Below, in pieces: positions 47,013-55,756 of a stretch of DNA of 64,000 bases. The stretch lies in NCBI GenBank assembly GCA_026967495.1, contig CP114060.1, forward strand, positions 868,001 to 932,000, written 5' to 3'. Made by a program: the position numbers and the translations under genes. Source of the DNA: Rouxiella badensis. GTDB lineage: Bacteria; Pseudomonadota; Gammaproteobacteria; Enterobacterales; Enterobacteriaceae. The notes under the pieces were generated by a model that was given only the letters and a program-made list of their open reading frames with translations, had not been told where the DNA came from and did not search any database. The number at the start of each line of letters is the position of its first letter. The first letter of the stretch is position 1.

Positions 47013-47801
47013 ATGAAACGTCATATGATGACATTGCTGGCAGCGCTGATTGCGACGCCGGGTTTGGCCGCCGCCGCAGACAGCAGCGCGACTTTCACCG
47101 ATGCCCAACAACAGGCTATCGGCAAGATTGCCTCTGAATACATCATCGCGCACCCGGAAGTGTTGGTGCAGGCAAGCCAGAAGCTGCAGGCTCAGCAGCA
47201 GCAACAGCAGGAAACGGATTCTCTCAACGCGGTGCTGGGTAATGCGCCTGCGCTGTTGCAGGACAAAGACACTCCGTCTTACGGCCCTGCGGATGCAAAA
47301 GTTGCCTTCGTAGAGTTCTTCGATTACCAGTGCATGTACTGTAGCCACATGGCGCCGGTGGTGGAGCAAACCATCAAGGCGAATCCTAACGTGCGCTTCA
47401 TCTTCAAAGAGTGGCCAATCTTTGGCGACCGCTGGAAAGCATCAATCACTGCTGCTGAAACCGGGCAGTATGTCTATAAGCAGAAGGGCGCGCAGGCTTA
47501 CCTGGCCTACCACAATGCGATTTATGCGACTGGGCATGACGAAGGCAAGCTGACCGATGCGGATATCTCGGGTGCGGTTGAAAAAGCACATGCTGCGCTG
47601 CCAAGCGACGCACACCGTCAGGAAACGCATGCCGCGTTGGCGAAAAATGACGAACTGGCAAAATCTTTGGGCTTCCAGGGCACGCCTGGCTTTATCGTGA
47701 TGCCAGTCAGTGGCGCTAACGCCGACAACACTACCGTGCTGCCTGGCGCAGTGTCGGCAGAACAGCTGCAGGCTGCCATCAGCAAGGCGCAGGGCAAATA
47801 A
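47013..47801 (+). CDS. Periplasmic DsbA-family thiol-disulfide protein
   Basis: This protein of 262 residues has a Sec signal peptide ending near LAAAA (about residue 21). A helical, glutamine-rich N-terminal part (residues 25-75, QQQQQQ) follows, then a thioredoxin-like domain with active site CMYC and cis-proline GTPGF. The layout resembles the DsbA/DsbG-like group with an N-terminal helical extension, such as ScsC or BdbD relatives, which can oligomerise through that part. It may oxidise or isomerise disulfides in the periplasm. ATG 47013 follows AAAGGAAG. It stands alone, so the partner is unknown. Confidence 0.82.
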   Translation: MKRHMMTLLAALIATPGLAAAADSSATFTDAQQQAIGKIASEYIIAHPEVLVQASQKLQAQQQQQQETDSLNAVLGNAPALLQDKDTPSYGPADAKVAFVEFFDYQCMYCSHMAPVVEQTIKANPNVRFIFKEWPIFGDRWKASITAAETGQYVYKQKGAQAYLAYHNAIYATGHDEGKLTDADISGAVEKAHAALPSDAHRQETHAALAKNDELAKSLGFQGTPGFIVMPVSGANADNTTVLPGAVSAEQLQAAISKAQGK

Positions 47802-47814
47802 TTATCTCTGTCTG

Positions 47815-47842
47815 AACGCAGAGCCTGAGAGGGCTCTGCGTT
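47815..47842. terminator. Hairpin between the DsbA-like gene and the small membrane protein gene
   Basis: AACGCAGAGCC pairs with GGCTCTGCGTT across 5-6 bases. It overlaps the stop of the convergent minus-strand gene by 2 bases. T-runs are weak on both sides. Confidence 0.6.
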
Positions 47843-48218
47843 ATCTCCCCTTCACAAATTCGTCTGCTGATTTGCCTTTTCTGACGGACCTGCCGCCATG
47901 ACATTGATACAGCTGTCTAGATTCTGACCTGCTATGGCCTTCTGCCCTGAGTCTCAGTGACTGATATCGTTTAATGGATACCATAGCCACACTCTCGCTA
48001 AACTTGACCTTACTCACTGAATAATCGCTGTTTTCATTATCAATCACGGTGCGGATTTTATTTAAGAAAGCGCTATCGGTGTCGGGAGCTGCCTTACCCA
48101 TCACATCGACCGCGACGCACGCTGCGGCATCGTAGTGAGGGTCTCGCGGTGGTGTACGCTTGAACCACCAAACGGCCAAACCAACCACCACCACAACGAC
48201 CAGGAATAACTTTTTCAT
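47841..48218 (-). CDS. Small single-pass membrane protein of unknown function
   Basis: I do not recognise this 125-residue protein. It begins MKKLFLVVVVVVGLAVWWFKR, one N-terminal membrane segment or uncleaved signal anchor. A charged region follows with two cysteines, CVAVDVMGKAAPD and YQCHGG, and the protein ends in a basic tail. The remainder is probably periplasmic. ATG 48218 is preferred to the longer frame because it starts at the hydrophobic segment and AACGAG lies upstream. It converges with the DsbA-like gene, which makes a cysteine link tempting but unproven. Confidence 0.55.
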   Translation of the reverse strand: MKKLFLVVVVVVGLAVWWFKRTPPRDPHYDAAACVAVDVMGKAAPDTDSAFLNKIRTVIDNENSDYSVSKVKFSESVAMVSIKRYQSLRLRAEGHSRSESRQLYQCHGGRSVRKGKSADEFVKGR

Positions 48219-48449
48219 TACGAACACTCGTTCCAAACTAAATATCAAGGGTGAGTAGGGTAAAGAGCTGACAAGATAAAAGCCAGCTCTGTGAAAAATA
48301 GAGCACATTGCCCTGAATATCTGCCCGGATCTTTAACATCTTTGGATCTGTATTAATCAATAATTAACATCACAGGCGGTTGCTACTGAAACATTAATTT
48401 ACCAGCGCAAGTATGGATATTAAATAATACTCTCTCGGAATGTTTCCTA

Positions 48450-49340
48450 TTAAATGTTTTGATCCTGGTAATGTAACAAAATATTCAGTAATTCTGGCTG
48501 ATGCGGTGCAGCAGCTAATTTCACGAACGTCGGGAAAAAGATATTCGGCGTCGGGTAAATATCCACGATATGACAATATTCCAGTGCCTGTGGCGGTACC
48601 TCGCAGGCGGGCATCATTGACGCTGCGGCAATTCCTGATGCGATTAACTCACATACCATTCTCGGCTCATTGGCGGAAATAATAATATTGGGCCGCACGC
48701 CAAGCCTAAGCAGCTGATTATTAATGTACTCAAACGTGCCTTCGCCATTGATTCTTCTAATTAAAATCAGTGGAAGTTGCCCCAGTTCGGAGAGCAATAT
48801 GTGATCTTTTGGCGGCGCTGGCAGCAATTTTTTTGAGACAACGGCGACTGCTTTCACCGGTTGCATACTGATACATTCGTAACTGCTTGCCATTTTTGGC
48901 TGTTGAAAAAGGCCGATATCGATGCGTTTTTTATCCAGCATTGACTCAAGCGTGCTGGAGTCAGCGACGATTGTTTCGATCTTTACGCCTTCAAGTTTTT
49001 GATAAAATTCAGATATTAGCGGGCTGAAATGGCGTTGAAACAAGTAGGAAATACCGATACGTAAAATCTCCTTCTTATTGTTTGCCACGAAGATGGCTTC
49101 ACTGCGTGCCTCCTCGACGTTGCGCAGAATATCGCACGCCCGCAGATACAAAACCATGCCTGCCTCGGTGGTGGTAATTCCGCTCCCGTTACGGGATACC
49201 AGCGGCGTGCCTACCTCCTCCTCCAGCTCCTGAAGCCGCTTGCTGAGCGGGGGCTGTGAAATATTGAGAATACGTGAAGCCTTGCTGATAGAGCCTTGTT
49301 CTACAATAACGCAGAAATAACGCAACCGTTTTAAATCCAT
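48450..49340 (-). CDS. LysR-family transcriptional regulator
   Basis: A 296-residue LysR protein with the N-terminal winged helix (MDLKRLRYFCVIVEQGSISKASRILNISQPPLSKRLQELEEEVG) and a two-lobed effector domain of the periplasmic-binding type. It is divergent from the plus-strand dehydratase/MFS/dehydroquinate dehydratase genes, the normal position for a LysR activator. The likely effector is a hydroaromatic acid or its product, inferred from that context only. Codon use is slightly more AT-rich than the core genes. Confidence 0.85.
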   Translation of the reverse strand: MDLKRLRYFCVIVEQGSISKASRILNISQPPLSKRLQELEEEVGTPLVSRNGSGITTTEAGMVLYLRACDILRNVEEARSEAIFVANNKKEILRIGISYLFQRHFSPLISEFYQKLEGVKIETIVADSSTLESMLDKKRIDIGLFQQPKMASSYECISMQPVKAVAVVSKKLLPAPPKDHILLSELGQLPLILIRRINGEGTFEYINNQLLRLGVRPNIIISANEPRMVCELIASGIAAASMMPACEVPPQALEYCHIVDIYPTPNIFFPTFVKLAAAPHQPELLNILLHYQDQNI

Positions 49341-49565
49341 ACAAAACCTTTATAAATATTATTGTCTATAATAAGAAGATTTCAGTGAATAAAAATAGAC
49401 TGACAAACTTGACGAATAACGTTGACGCAGATCAAAGGTAATTAATCCAACATACTACTTTTTCGGTATGGCTTACCACTGTTAAACAGTATTCCCTTCC
49501 CAATAAAGTTTATGACTACTCTTAAGGCTCGAGAATAAGACGAACATCGTAAAGAAGGTCCCATT
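49341..49565. other. Divergent control region between LysR and the hydroaromatic operon
   Basis: About 225 bases hold the presumed LysR binding site and promoters. ATTGTCTATAAT (49361-49372) contains a -10-like TATAAT. A minus-strand open frame at 49442-49657 has no ribosome site and I do not call it. Confidence 0.4.
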
Positions 49566-49670
49566 ATGATTAAGTCCATTAAAGAGGGTAGGTCAGTATA
49601 TGACTCGATTTCGCTGTTCAAACAAGCTGATGTGAAACGCTTTATTCTCGCTTTCAAGTCCTGGCTTTAA
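49566..49670 (+). CDS. Possible 34-residue small protein upstream of the operon
   Basis: An ATG at 49566 with AAGAAGGT eight bases upstream opens a short frame, MIKSIKEGRSVYDSISLFKQ..., that ends in KSWL and stops at 49670. It is basic and amphipathic, without a membrane segment. It could be a small protein or a leader peptide of the operon at 49791. No homologue is known to me. Confidence 0.35.
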   Translation: MIKSIKEGRSVYDSISLFKQADVKRFILAFKSWL

Positions 49671-49790
49671 GCAGGTTTCCGGCAGAGTCATTTTTGTTCT
49701 GTACGGCATCGCTCACCTATTTTTTGGTCGCGCTTTGCGCAAAATAAAGAGTTCGCTACGGCGAAAACAAGCACCAGTATCGGGAGAATT

Positions 49791-50632
49791 ATGATGAAAA
49801 AGGCAGAAAATCCATTGTTTATTAACACCGTATGTTTAGGTGGAACGACTGATGACAAACTGCGTGCTGCGCATGACGCCGGTTTTCAACAGGTTGAGCT
49901 TTGGAGACAAGACGTTGAAGCCAGCGGGGGAGATACCGCAGGTATTAAAACGCTATTGCAGAAGTTGCCCGTCGGATTGACTGATTATCAGGTGCTGCTG
50001 GATTTTGACGGAGCGCCTGACAGCATCCGCGAAGATAAACGCCACGAGGCGCTGCGGATGTTGGATACCGCGGTTGCTCTCGGTGCGACCCTATTACTTA
50101 CACCGGCCTGCACGCATAAAGAGTGCGTCGGTGAGCGTATTGAAGAAGATTTACGCTGGCTGGCTCGTCAGGCGGGTCAACGGGGTTTGCGCATTGCCTA
50201 TGAAGGTATGGCCTGGAGTACCAAAATCAACAATACCGCCGATGCCTGGAAAATGGTTCAGCGCGTTAATGAACCTAATCTTGGGCTGGTCGTTGATGCC
50301 TTCCACATTTTTGTTCGTCAACGCACGGTAGCGGATTTACACGGTATTCCGATGGATAAAATCTTTTGGTCCAGCTTTCTGACCTCTCCGAGCAGCCAGA
50401 TCCTGAAAACCTTATCGACACCGCCCGCCATCGTCGACTGCTGCCGGGGCAGGGCAAGTTCCCGATTCATACTCTTATCGAGTATCTGCAAGAACAGGAT
50501 TACACCGGTCCTTTAGGTCTGGAAGTGTTTAGCGATGTCTTGAAAGCGCAAGATCCAGCCAGCGTAGCGCGTCAGGCCATGAAAGCGTTGCAAGAAACCT
50601 GTTTTGGTAAAACTCATCAGTTTTCAAACTAA
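49791..50632 (+). CDS. TIM-barrel sugar isomerase-like enzyme, probable 3-dehydroshikimate dehydratase (frameshifted)
   Basis: With one T restored in the run 50364-50367 the gene encodes about 280 residues (MDKIFLVQLSDLSEQP joins the halves). It is a xylose isomerase-like TIM barrel with metal-type residues E in YEGMAW, D in LGLVVDAFHIF, Q in FLVQLSD and E in LGLEVFSDV. Sugar epimerases and 3-dehydroshikimate dehydratases share this fold. The downstream dehydroquinate dehydratase suggests it turns dehydroshikimate into protocatechuate. That is inference, as no protocatechuate pathway genes are in the window. GGGAGAAT precedes ATG 49791/49794. Confidence 0.65.
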
Positions 50633-50665
50633 CGTAGAGCGCTTTCATTTCTGAGGAGAGACAAG

Positions 50666-51939
50666 ATGTCTGAGCTACCTAGTTCTATCAATCTGGAGAC
50701 TCCGGCCGCGAAAGCGGCCCTCAAACCAATAAACCCGCCTCCAATTCGACTATTCCAGCCAGGCGAACGCTGGTATTGGTTGGTCTGGTTTTAGTGTCGC
50801 TTAACCTGCGCGCCGCCGTCACGTCACTTAGCGCCATCTATGGTTTTATCGAGCACGATATTTCCGGGTTTAACGCGAATATCCTCGGTGTGTTGCCGCT
50901 GTTGTCGTTTGCGGTGTTTGGTTCGCTTACCGCCTCTGTGTCTCGCCGACTGGGCTATGAAGGCGCGCTGTTGCTCTCCATGCTGCTGGTCTGCGCCGGT
51001 ATCGGGCTGCGAACCTTCACCGCTAGCTTCCCAGTTTTTGTGGCTTGCAGTATTTTGGCGCTGGCCGGAATGGGCTTCGGAAATGTGCTGGTTCAACCTA
51101 CCATCAAGAAATATTTTCCCGACAGCGTAGGCGGTCTGACGGCAACTTATGCGGTCATGATTGCGGTATCGGCCGGTCTGCCGTCGGCGATTGCGGTGCC
51201 TATTTCTCAGTCCGACGGCTGGCGTGCCAACGTGGCGCTATGGTCTCTGACCGCATTGATCGCGGCGCTGCCTTGGGTATTACAGACTATCCGTACCCAT
51301 CACCAGAGCGATGCGACGGTGGCAAAACCGCAGCAGAAAGCGCAATCCGCTGTTAAACACATTGCGGTGTGGAAATGGCCAGTTGCCTGGTCGATGGTTA
51401 TCCTCTTTGGTGTCAGCATGATGAGTATGTACGCCATGCTCAATTGGTTGCCTACCTATCTCATTCAGAATGGGATCAGCGCAGCTAACGCGGGCGACAT
51501 GCTGTTTGTATATAACATCGTCGGGATCGCGCACTCCATTCTGGTGCCAATTTATCTCGGGAGGATGAAAAAACCGTACATTGTGGTGGCAATCGGCGGC
51601 GTCATGCAGATTGTGGGATATATGGGCTTCCTGTATATGCCGGGTGAATCCTGGGTTTGGGCCGTCGTTGCGGCACCTGGCCTGATGACTATCCCTGCCA
51701 CCTTCCAGCTGATTAACCTGCGCACGCGCAGCGTTCAAGGAGCTGCGTCGTTGTCTTCTTTCACCCAGGGTATCGGATACGTATTTGCTGCCGCAGGGCC
51801 TTTCTTCTTCGGACAACTGCACCGTTTCACCGCGGGCTGGCATGCCTCATTCTGGTTCTTGACCGTGATGGCTATCATCATGATGTTGGCCGGAGGCGCT
51901 GCAGTCCGCAACAAGTACCTCGAAGACGCGCAAAGCTGA
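50666..51939 (+). CDS. MFS transporter, CynX/NimT type (N-terminus frameshifted)
   Basis: ATG 50666 has GAGGAGAG upstream and begins MSELPSSINLETPAAKAA. A missing base near 50718-50720 must be restored to reach PQTNKPASNSTIPARRTLVLVGLVLVSLNLRAAV and the 12 membrane segments. The LNLRAAVTS start of helix 1 is typical of CynX/NimT-like carriers. Total length is about 424 residues. Between a presumed dehydroshikimate dehydratase and a dehydroquinate dehydratase, it probably imports a hydroaromatic acid such as dehydroshikimate. This is inferred from gene order. Confidence 0.75.
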
Positions 51940-52014
51940 ATCCTTATCTAAGAATACTTAACCTCGATTTTAGTCAAAACCATCACTAGCCTTATGTCTT
52001 GAGGACGTTATTTT

Positions 52015-52935
52015 ATGAAACGCCGGGAATTTATGAAATCAGGCGCAGCGCTGATTGCGGGAGCTTTTGTCCTTAAAAATGCCTCAGCGGCCATTTCTCA
52101 CTCTGACAGCCTGACACCGTCAGGCGCCATTGCAGTCCCCAAGGGAGGGAACAAGCGCATGATTAAATTATTAAAGGTGAAAGGAATCTCTATCGGTGAG
52201 GGTGCACCAAAGCTGATTGTGCCGACAACGGCCACTCAGGAATCTGAAGTGTTGGACTCCGTACGACAGTTGGCCGCGGTGAAAGAGATTGATGTGGTTG
52301 AATTTCGCCTCGACTATCTGGACAACGCGCTAGACAAAATTGCCGTGGCTAAAATGACGCGTCAGGTTGCTGAACTCTTACCCAACAAAGTGATGTTAGT
52401 GACCTTCAGGACTGAGGCCGAGGGCGGTGCGAAGGCCATCAGCGACGCAGCGTATGGCAGTCTTTATCTGGAAATCCTCAACAACGGCAAAGCCGATCTG
52501 CTGGACGTAGAGATGTTCCGCAGTGAAGCGGTGGTAAGCAAGGTTGTGGCACAGGCACATCAACAAGGTGTCGCGATAGTGATGTCTAGCCATGATTTCA
52601 AGAAAACGCCGCCGAAGGAAGAACTCATTCGCCGTCTCCGTCACCAGCAGGCGCTGGGGGCCGACATCCTTAAAATAGCCACCATGCCTCATGACTCGGG
52701 AGACGTATTAAGTCTGATGAATGCGACCTGGGAAATGCACAGCCAGTATGCCGAAAGGCCGCTGCTGACAATGTCGATGAAAGGCATAGGCGTGGTGTCT
52801 CGCTTGTCCGGTGAATTAACCGGTTCAGCCTTGACCTTCGGCATGGTCGGTAAACCTTCAGCACCCGGCCAAATTGATGCCAGCCATTTACATCAGGTAC
52901 TTGACGTTATTCATCAGGCCAGTCAACCGGTATAA
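52015..52935 (+). CDS. Type I 3-dehydroquinate dehydratase with Tat signal peptide
   Basis: The 306-residue protein starts with a twin-arginine leader (MKRREFMKSGAALIAGAFVLKNASA, RRxFxK motif, cleavage after ASA near residue 25). It continues as a complete type I dehydroquinate dehydratase, a TIM-barrel enzyme that forms a Schiff base with its substrate. The catalytic Glu (VVEFRLDYLD), His (SSHDFKKTP) and Lys (ADILKIATMP) and the substrate Arg (SRLSGELTGSALTFG) are all kept. AroD enzymes are normally cytoplasmic and about 252 residues, so this one appears built for export to the periplasm. It ends the three-gene unit that starts at 49791. Confidence 0.85.
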   Translation: MKRREFMKSGAALIAGAFVLKNASAAISHSDSLTPSGAIAVPKGGNKRMIKLLKVKGISIGEGAPKLIVPTTATQESEVLDSVRQLAAVKEIDVVEFRLDYLDNALDKIAVAKMTRQVAELLPNKVMLVTFRTEAEGGAKAISDAAYGSLYLEILNNGKADLLDVEMFRSEAVVSKVVAQAHQQGVAIVMSSHDFKKTPPKEELIRRLRHQQALGADILKIATMPHDSGDVLSLMNATWEMHSQYAERPLLTMSMKGIGVVSRLSGELTGSALTFGMVGKPSAPGQIDASHLHQVLDVIHQASQPV

Positions 52936-53111
52936 ATAAGCGGAATACCCTCGTCTTTTAGAAACTATTTAGAAAAATCTTCTGTATTATTTTATCAGAG
53001 GCAGGCTCTTTATTATTTTTATCATCTATTTGCAGTGGTTGAAAAATAAAGAGCCATTTTAATTCTTTATTTTTTAGAAAATACTTTCCTATTAACTTTA
53101 AAATAAAAAAT
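52936..53111. other. AT-rich stretch after the dehydroquinate dehydratase gene
   Basis: These 176 bases hold no gene. They lead to the terminator at 53112 and are very A/T-rich, marking the edge of the quorum-sensing region. Confidence 0.4.
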
Positions 53112-53137
53112 CCCCTTACTCTCGGCGAGATAAGGGG
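53104..53137 (-). terminator. Rho-independent terminator of a minus-strand transcript
   Basis: CCCCTTA and TAAGGGG with inner TCTC/GAGA pairs make a strong stem. On the minus strand it is followed by ATTTTTTA, a classic U-tract. The plus side has no T-run, so it mainly ends a transcript coming from the direction of 53386, not the gene at 52015. Confidence 0.8.
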
Positions 53138-53175
53138 CTGCCAATTGGCCAACACCAGGGAATCTTCATGTTTAT

Positions 53176-53195
53176 TGCTGTACTTAAGTATAGGT
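53176..53195. promoter_or_regulatory. Lux-box-like palindrome 1
   Basis: TGCTGTACTTAAGTATAGGT is a 20-bp imperfect palindrome with 8 of 10 symmetric positions. It is identical at 16 of 20 positions to the element at 53526 and resembles the EsaR box of Pantoea. A TATAGA hexamer lies 40 bases downstream on the plus strand (53223). Confidence 0.65.
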
Positions 53196-53290
53196 ATTAT
53201 TGGATCATAAACCAGACCTTTTTATAGAATAGGATAAAGTGCTACAAATTTGAGCGAAATGTGAGATTGAGCGTACAGGGTCTATTCCTT

Positions 53291-53386
53291 CTATTTCCCC
53301 CACAGCAGATACCTTACTGAGACAACAATTTTTAATGTTAAGTAAATGATTTTAATGGATATGAGTATAATTGTGAGTGTTACCAT
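53291..53386 (-). CDS. 31-residue hydrophobic small protein between two lux-box-like sites
   Basis: ATG at 53386 preceded by GGAGG (8-base spacing) opens a 31-codon frame beginning MVTLTIILISIKIIYLTLKI and ending VRYLLWGK, stop at 53291. The peptide is one hydrophobic helix with a basic C-terminal end, the form of small inner-membrane proteins and of type I toxin peptides. The minus-strand terminator at 53112 lies downstream. I know no homologue. It could also be part of a small regulatory RNA. Confidence 0.5.
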   Translation of the reverse strand: MVTLTIILISIKIIYLTLKIVVSVRYLLWGK

Positions 53387-53525
53387 CGTACAATCCTCCG
53401 TCCGACGTTAAATTAACTTAGCTTTAAACGCGGACTAATTGAAAAATTTCTAATATATTAATAATATTTTTATTCCAAAAATTAATGACTCTGCTACTTA
53501 TTCTGCTTTCTTCTTAAATAATATT

Positions 53526-53545
53526 ACCTGTACTTTAGTGTAGGT
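53526..53545. promoter_or_regulatory. Lux-box-like palindrome 2
   Basis: ACCTGTACTTTAGTGTAGGT matches the EsaR box GCCTGTACTATAGTGCAGGT, as I recall it, at 17 of 20 positions, and shares ACCTGTA with the Vibrio fischeri lux box. It lies 345 bases upstream of luxI. A TATAGA hexamer at 53568 would place it near -45 of a plus-strand promoter. Confidence 0.75.
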
Positions 53546-53889
53546 AACATAAGAATATTGATTTTCGTATAGAGAGAAGTGGCTACCGTACACAGAAAGT
53601 TCTTGGATGGAGGGGCTGGATTTTTCAAATTTTTCAACGCTGCTTGAGATACGCCTTATCTATTAATTTCAATCATTCACTCGATTTATTGAATAAACGC
53701 TATTACGTTATTTTATCGCGTAACTCTCTGTATTTTAATAGACCCATAAATTTAGTTATTGATTGGGTGAATTAATTTTATTAAGTAATATTGAATGGAG
53801 AATAATGGGTTTTATTTATAGATAATTCTCTAATACTCAGATATTATTTTTCGCGATGGATTAACCCATACCATGGAAAGGGAGTGGAA
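53546..53889. other. Long AT-rich leader upstream of luxI
   Basis: About 340 bases with no gene lie between palindrome 2 and luxI. The region has long A/T runs, much like the leaders of other enterobacterial luxI genes. No further palindrome of lux-box type was found. Confidence 0.4.
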
Positions 53890-54540
53890 ATGATTAACTT
53901 TATTGATGTTGGCTATAATAATCTTACAAAAGAAAAATCTCAGGAGATGTATTCATTAAGAAAGAAAGTGTTCAAAGACAGACTGGATTGGGAGGTGCTG
54001 TGCAATGAAAACATGGAGTTCGATGAATATGATAATTCTGATACAACCTATTTGTTTGGTATATATAAAGGTAGAGTGATATGCAGTTTGCGTATTATAG
54101 AAATAGCGAATCCTAATATGATTACGGGAACTTTTTCATCTTGTTTTAATATGGAAAATATTCCCAAAGGCAATTATGTTGAATCAAGCCGCTTCTTTGT
54201 CGATAAAGAAAGGGTAACTACGTTGGGCTGTGAACAGAACTCCATTACTTTAATGCTTATTCTTTCTTTGATTAATTATTGTTTAAAGTCTAGTTATGAA
54301 GGCATTTTAACCATTGTTAGCCATGCGATGTATATTATTCTAAAACGCTCCGGGTTACATCTAAGCGTCGTCGAACAAGGATTTTCAGAGAGTCAGGATA
54401 AAATATACTTACTATTAGTCTCTGTCGATGACAGAAATCAGGATGTACTAAACATGAAGATCCATAAAGGGGTTTTATCACCTGAAAATTATTTAAAAAA
54501 ATGGCCATTCGATATACCCTTTCAACTCAAGCAGGTTTAA
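53890..54540 (+). CDS. LuxI-family N-acyl-homoserine lactone synthase (EsaI/YenI/SmaI type)
   Basis: The 216-residue protein makes acyl-homoserine lactone from acyl-ACP and S-adenosylmethionine. The conserved residues of the family are visible: Arg in YSLRKKVFKDRLDWEV, the W of that segment, D-E-Y-D in FDEYDN, Arg in CSLRI, E-x-S-R-F in YVESSRFFVD. ATG 53890 follows AAAGGGAG. Its 3' end overlaps that of the luxR gene by 14 bases, as in EsaI/EsaR and related pairs. Low GC relative to the window is usual for this family. The acyl chain cannot be told from sequence. Confidence 0.93.
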   Translation: MINFIDVGYNNLTKEKSQEMYSLRKKVFKDRLDWEVLCNENMEFDEYDNSDTTYLFGIYKGRVICSLRIIEIANPNMITGTFSSCFNMENIPKGNYVESSRFFVDKERVTTLGCEQNSITLMLILSLINYCLKSSYEGILTIVSHAMYIILKRSGLHLSVVEQGFSESQDKIYLLLVSVDDRNQDVLNMKIHKGVLSPENYLKKWPFDIPFQLKQV

Positions 54541-55267
54541 TCAATTTCATTTCAGTGCTCAATCGTATAGCCTGTTTTGCGTTGATAACGCCTAGCTTTT
54601 TTACCGCATTACCCATATGAAATTTAACGGTGGTTAATTTAATGCCAAGAATGAGAGTTATTTCTTTATAAGTTTTCCCCATGCTGGACCAGTAAAGTAC
54701 ATCATTTTCGCGCTTTGAGAATAACTCTTCATTTTTTTTATTGTTTTTTAATGTTACAGCGTTAATGTCTCGATAAAGAGTGGTCAATTTGTCGTGAGCC
54801 AAGATAAGAAGCATTTGCAGTTTGTCTTTATCTCTTTCAATATCCTCTTTAATGATAATTTCGTTTTCTTTATCAATTAGGATTGAAAGTGTGGCTAAGT
54901 TATTTAAATTATCATGAAGAACGAAGGTGTAGCCGTTTATAATTTCGTATTTTTTCCCGATCGAAAATACTTTAGATAATTTCAAATTTGCGTTAATCAT
55001 AATATTGTCATTCCAGGGGAATGGCAATATGGTATTGAGTGAAGTAATAACGACGGGATCAATATACTGATAATCATTACTCTTATAGATACTGGTCCAT
55101 TCATCTGGGTAATTCGAGATTGCAAAAAAATCTGAGGGATTTCTTTTGTTCATGACGGCATAAGTAAATTTCATTTCAGTATAGGTTGAAAATTTTCTTT
55201 TTAAAAAATATTCAACTGTTTCATTGATAATGTCGTTGTTATATATAGAGTTAGTCACAATGCTCAT
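54527..55267 (-). CDS. LuxR-family quorum-sensing regulator (EsaR/YenR/SmaR type)
   Basis: The 246-residue protein has an N-terminal acyl-homoserine-lactone-binding domain with the conserved W-x3-Y and D-P residues (EWTSIYKSNDYQYIDPVV). The C-terminal GerE-type helix-turn-helix (SKRENDVLYWSSMGKTYKEITLILGIKLTTVKFHMGNAVKKLG) ends in a short tail. Convergent pairs of this kind are usually repressors or activators that work without ligand and are released by it. The lux-box-like sites at 53176 and 53526 are candidate targets. ATG 55267 is the likely start, with a weak ribosome site. Confidence 0.92.
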   Translation of the reverse strand: MSIVTNSIYNNDIINETVEYFLKRKFSTYTEMKFTYAVMNKRNPSDFFAISNYPDEWTSIYKSNDYQYIDPVVITSLNTILPFPWNDNIMINANLKLSKVFSIGKKYEIINGYTFVLHDNLNNLATLSILIDKENEIIIKEDIERDKDKLQMLLILAHDKLTTLYRDINAVTLKNNKKNEELFSKRENDVLYWSSMGKTYKEITLILGIKLTTVKFHMGNAVKKLGVINAKQAIRLSTEMKLIKPA

Positions 55268-55581
55268 TGTGAATGATACCTTTAGTGAAATAATCAATTA
55301 GGTGATTATAGTCCACTGGTTAATATTATAATAGTCATAAAAAAATTTAACGAAAGAGATCCCTCTTCATACAAAACATTTATTTTTTATAAATTTTTTA
55401 TTTATTCTGTGTCATGTCTTCTTCATTTTTGTCTTTTTGATAAGAACGGGTGCTTTAATTTTTTTATAACCTTTAGCTGTAATTTTATTTCATTAGTTCC
55501 TAAAAAATCGCTCGGTGAGTGAGTTCCGGTTCTCTGTGGTTTTTTTAATCACCTCGTCTCAACGTTAAGCTAAAAATAAAT
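55268..55581. other. AT-rich region between luxR and the mtl control region
   Basis: These 314 bases contain the luxR promoter region and the far upstream part of mtlA. They are rich in A/T runs. No lux-box-like palindrome and no gene were found. Confidence 0.4.
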
Positions 55582-55756
55582 TGTGATATTCATCACGTTT
55601 TGGTGATAAATACTGACCTAAAAAAGTGATTTAGATCACAAATAATGAGGTCATGTGCACTTTTTTTGACCTTTGTTCTTTAGTTACAAGGCTTTTATGT
55701 GATGTGGGTCACTAAAATGAGGGGTGGTGAGGGGGGATCTCGTGATCGTAATCACG
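55582..55756. promoter_or_regulatory. Four CRP sites upstream of mtlA
   Basis: Four elements of the form TGTGA-N6-TCACA are visible: TGTGATATTCATCACG (55582-55597), AGTGATTTAGATCACA (55625-55640), TGTGATGTGGGTCACT (55698-55713) and CGTGATCGTAATCACG (55741-55756). E. coli mtlA also has multiple CRP sites, so strong cAMP-CRP control is expected. Confidence 0.85.

Noticed and set aside
49442..49657. Minus-strand 71-codon frame in the LysR-operon spacer
   Set aside because: There is no Shine-Dalgarno and no recognisable protein character, and it overlaps the probable control region.
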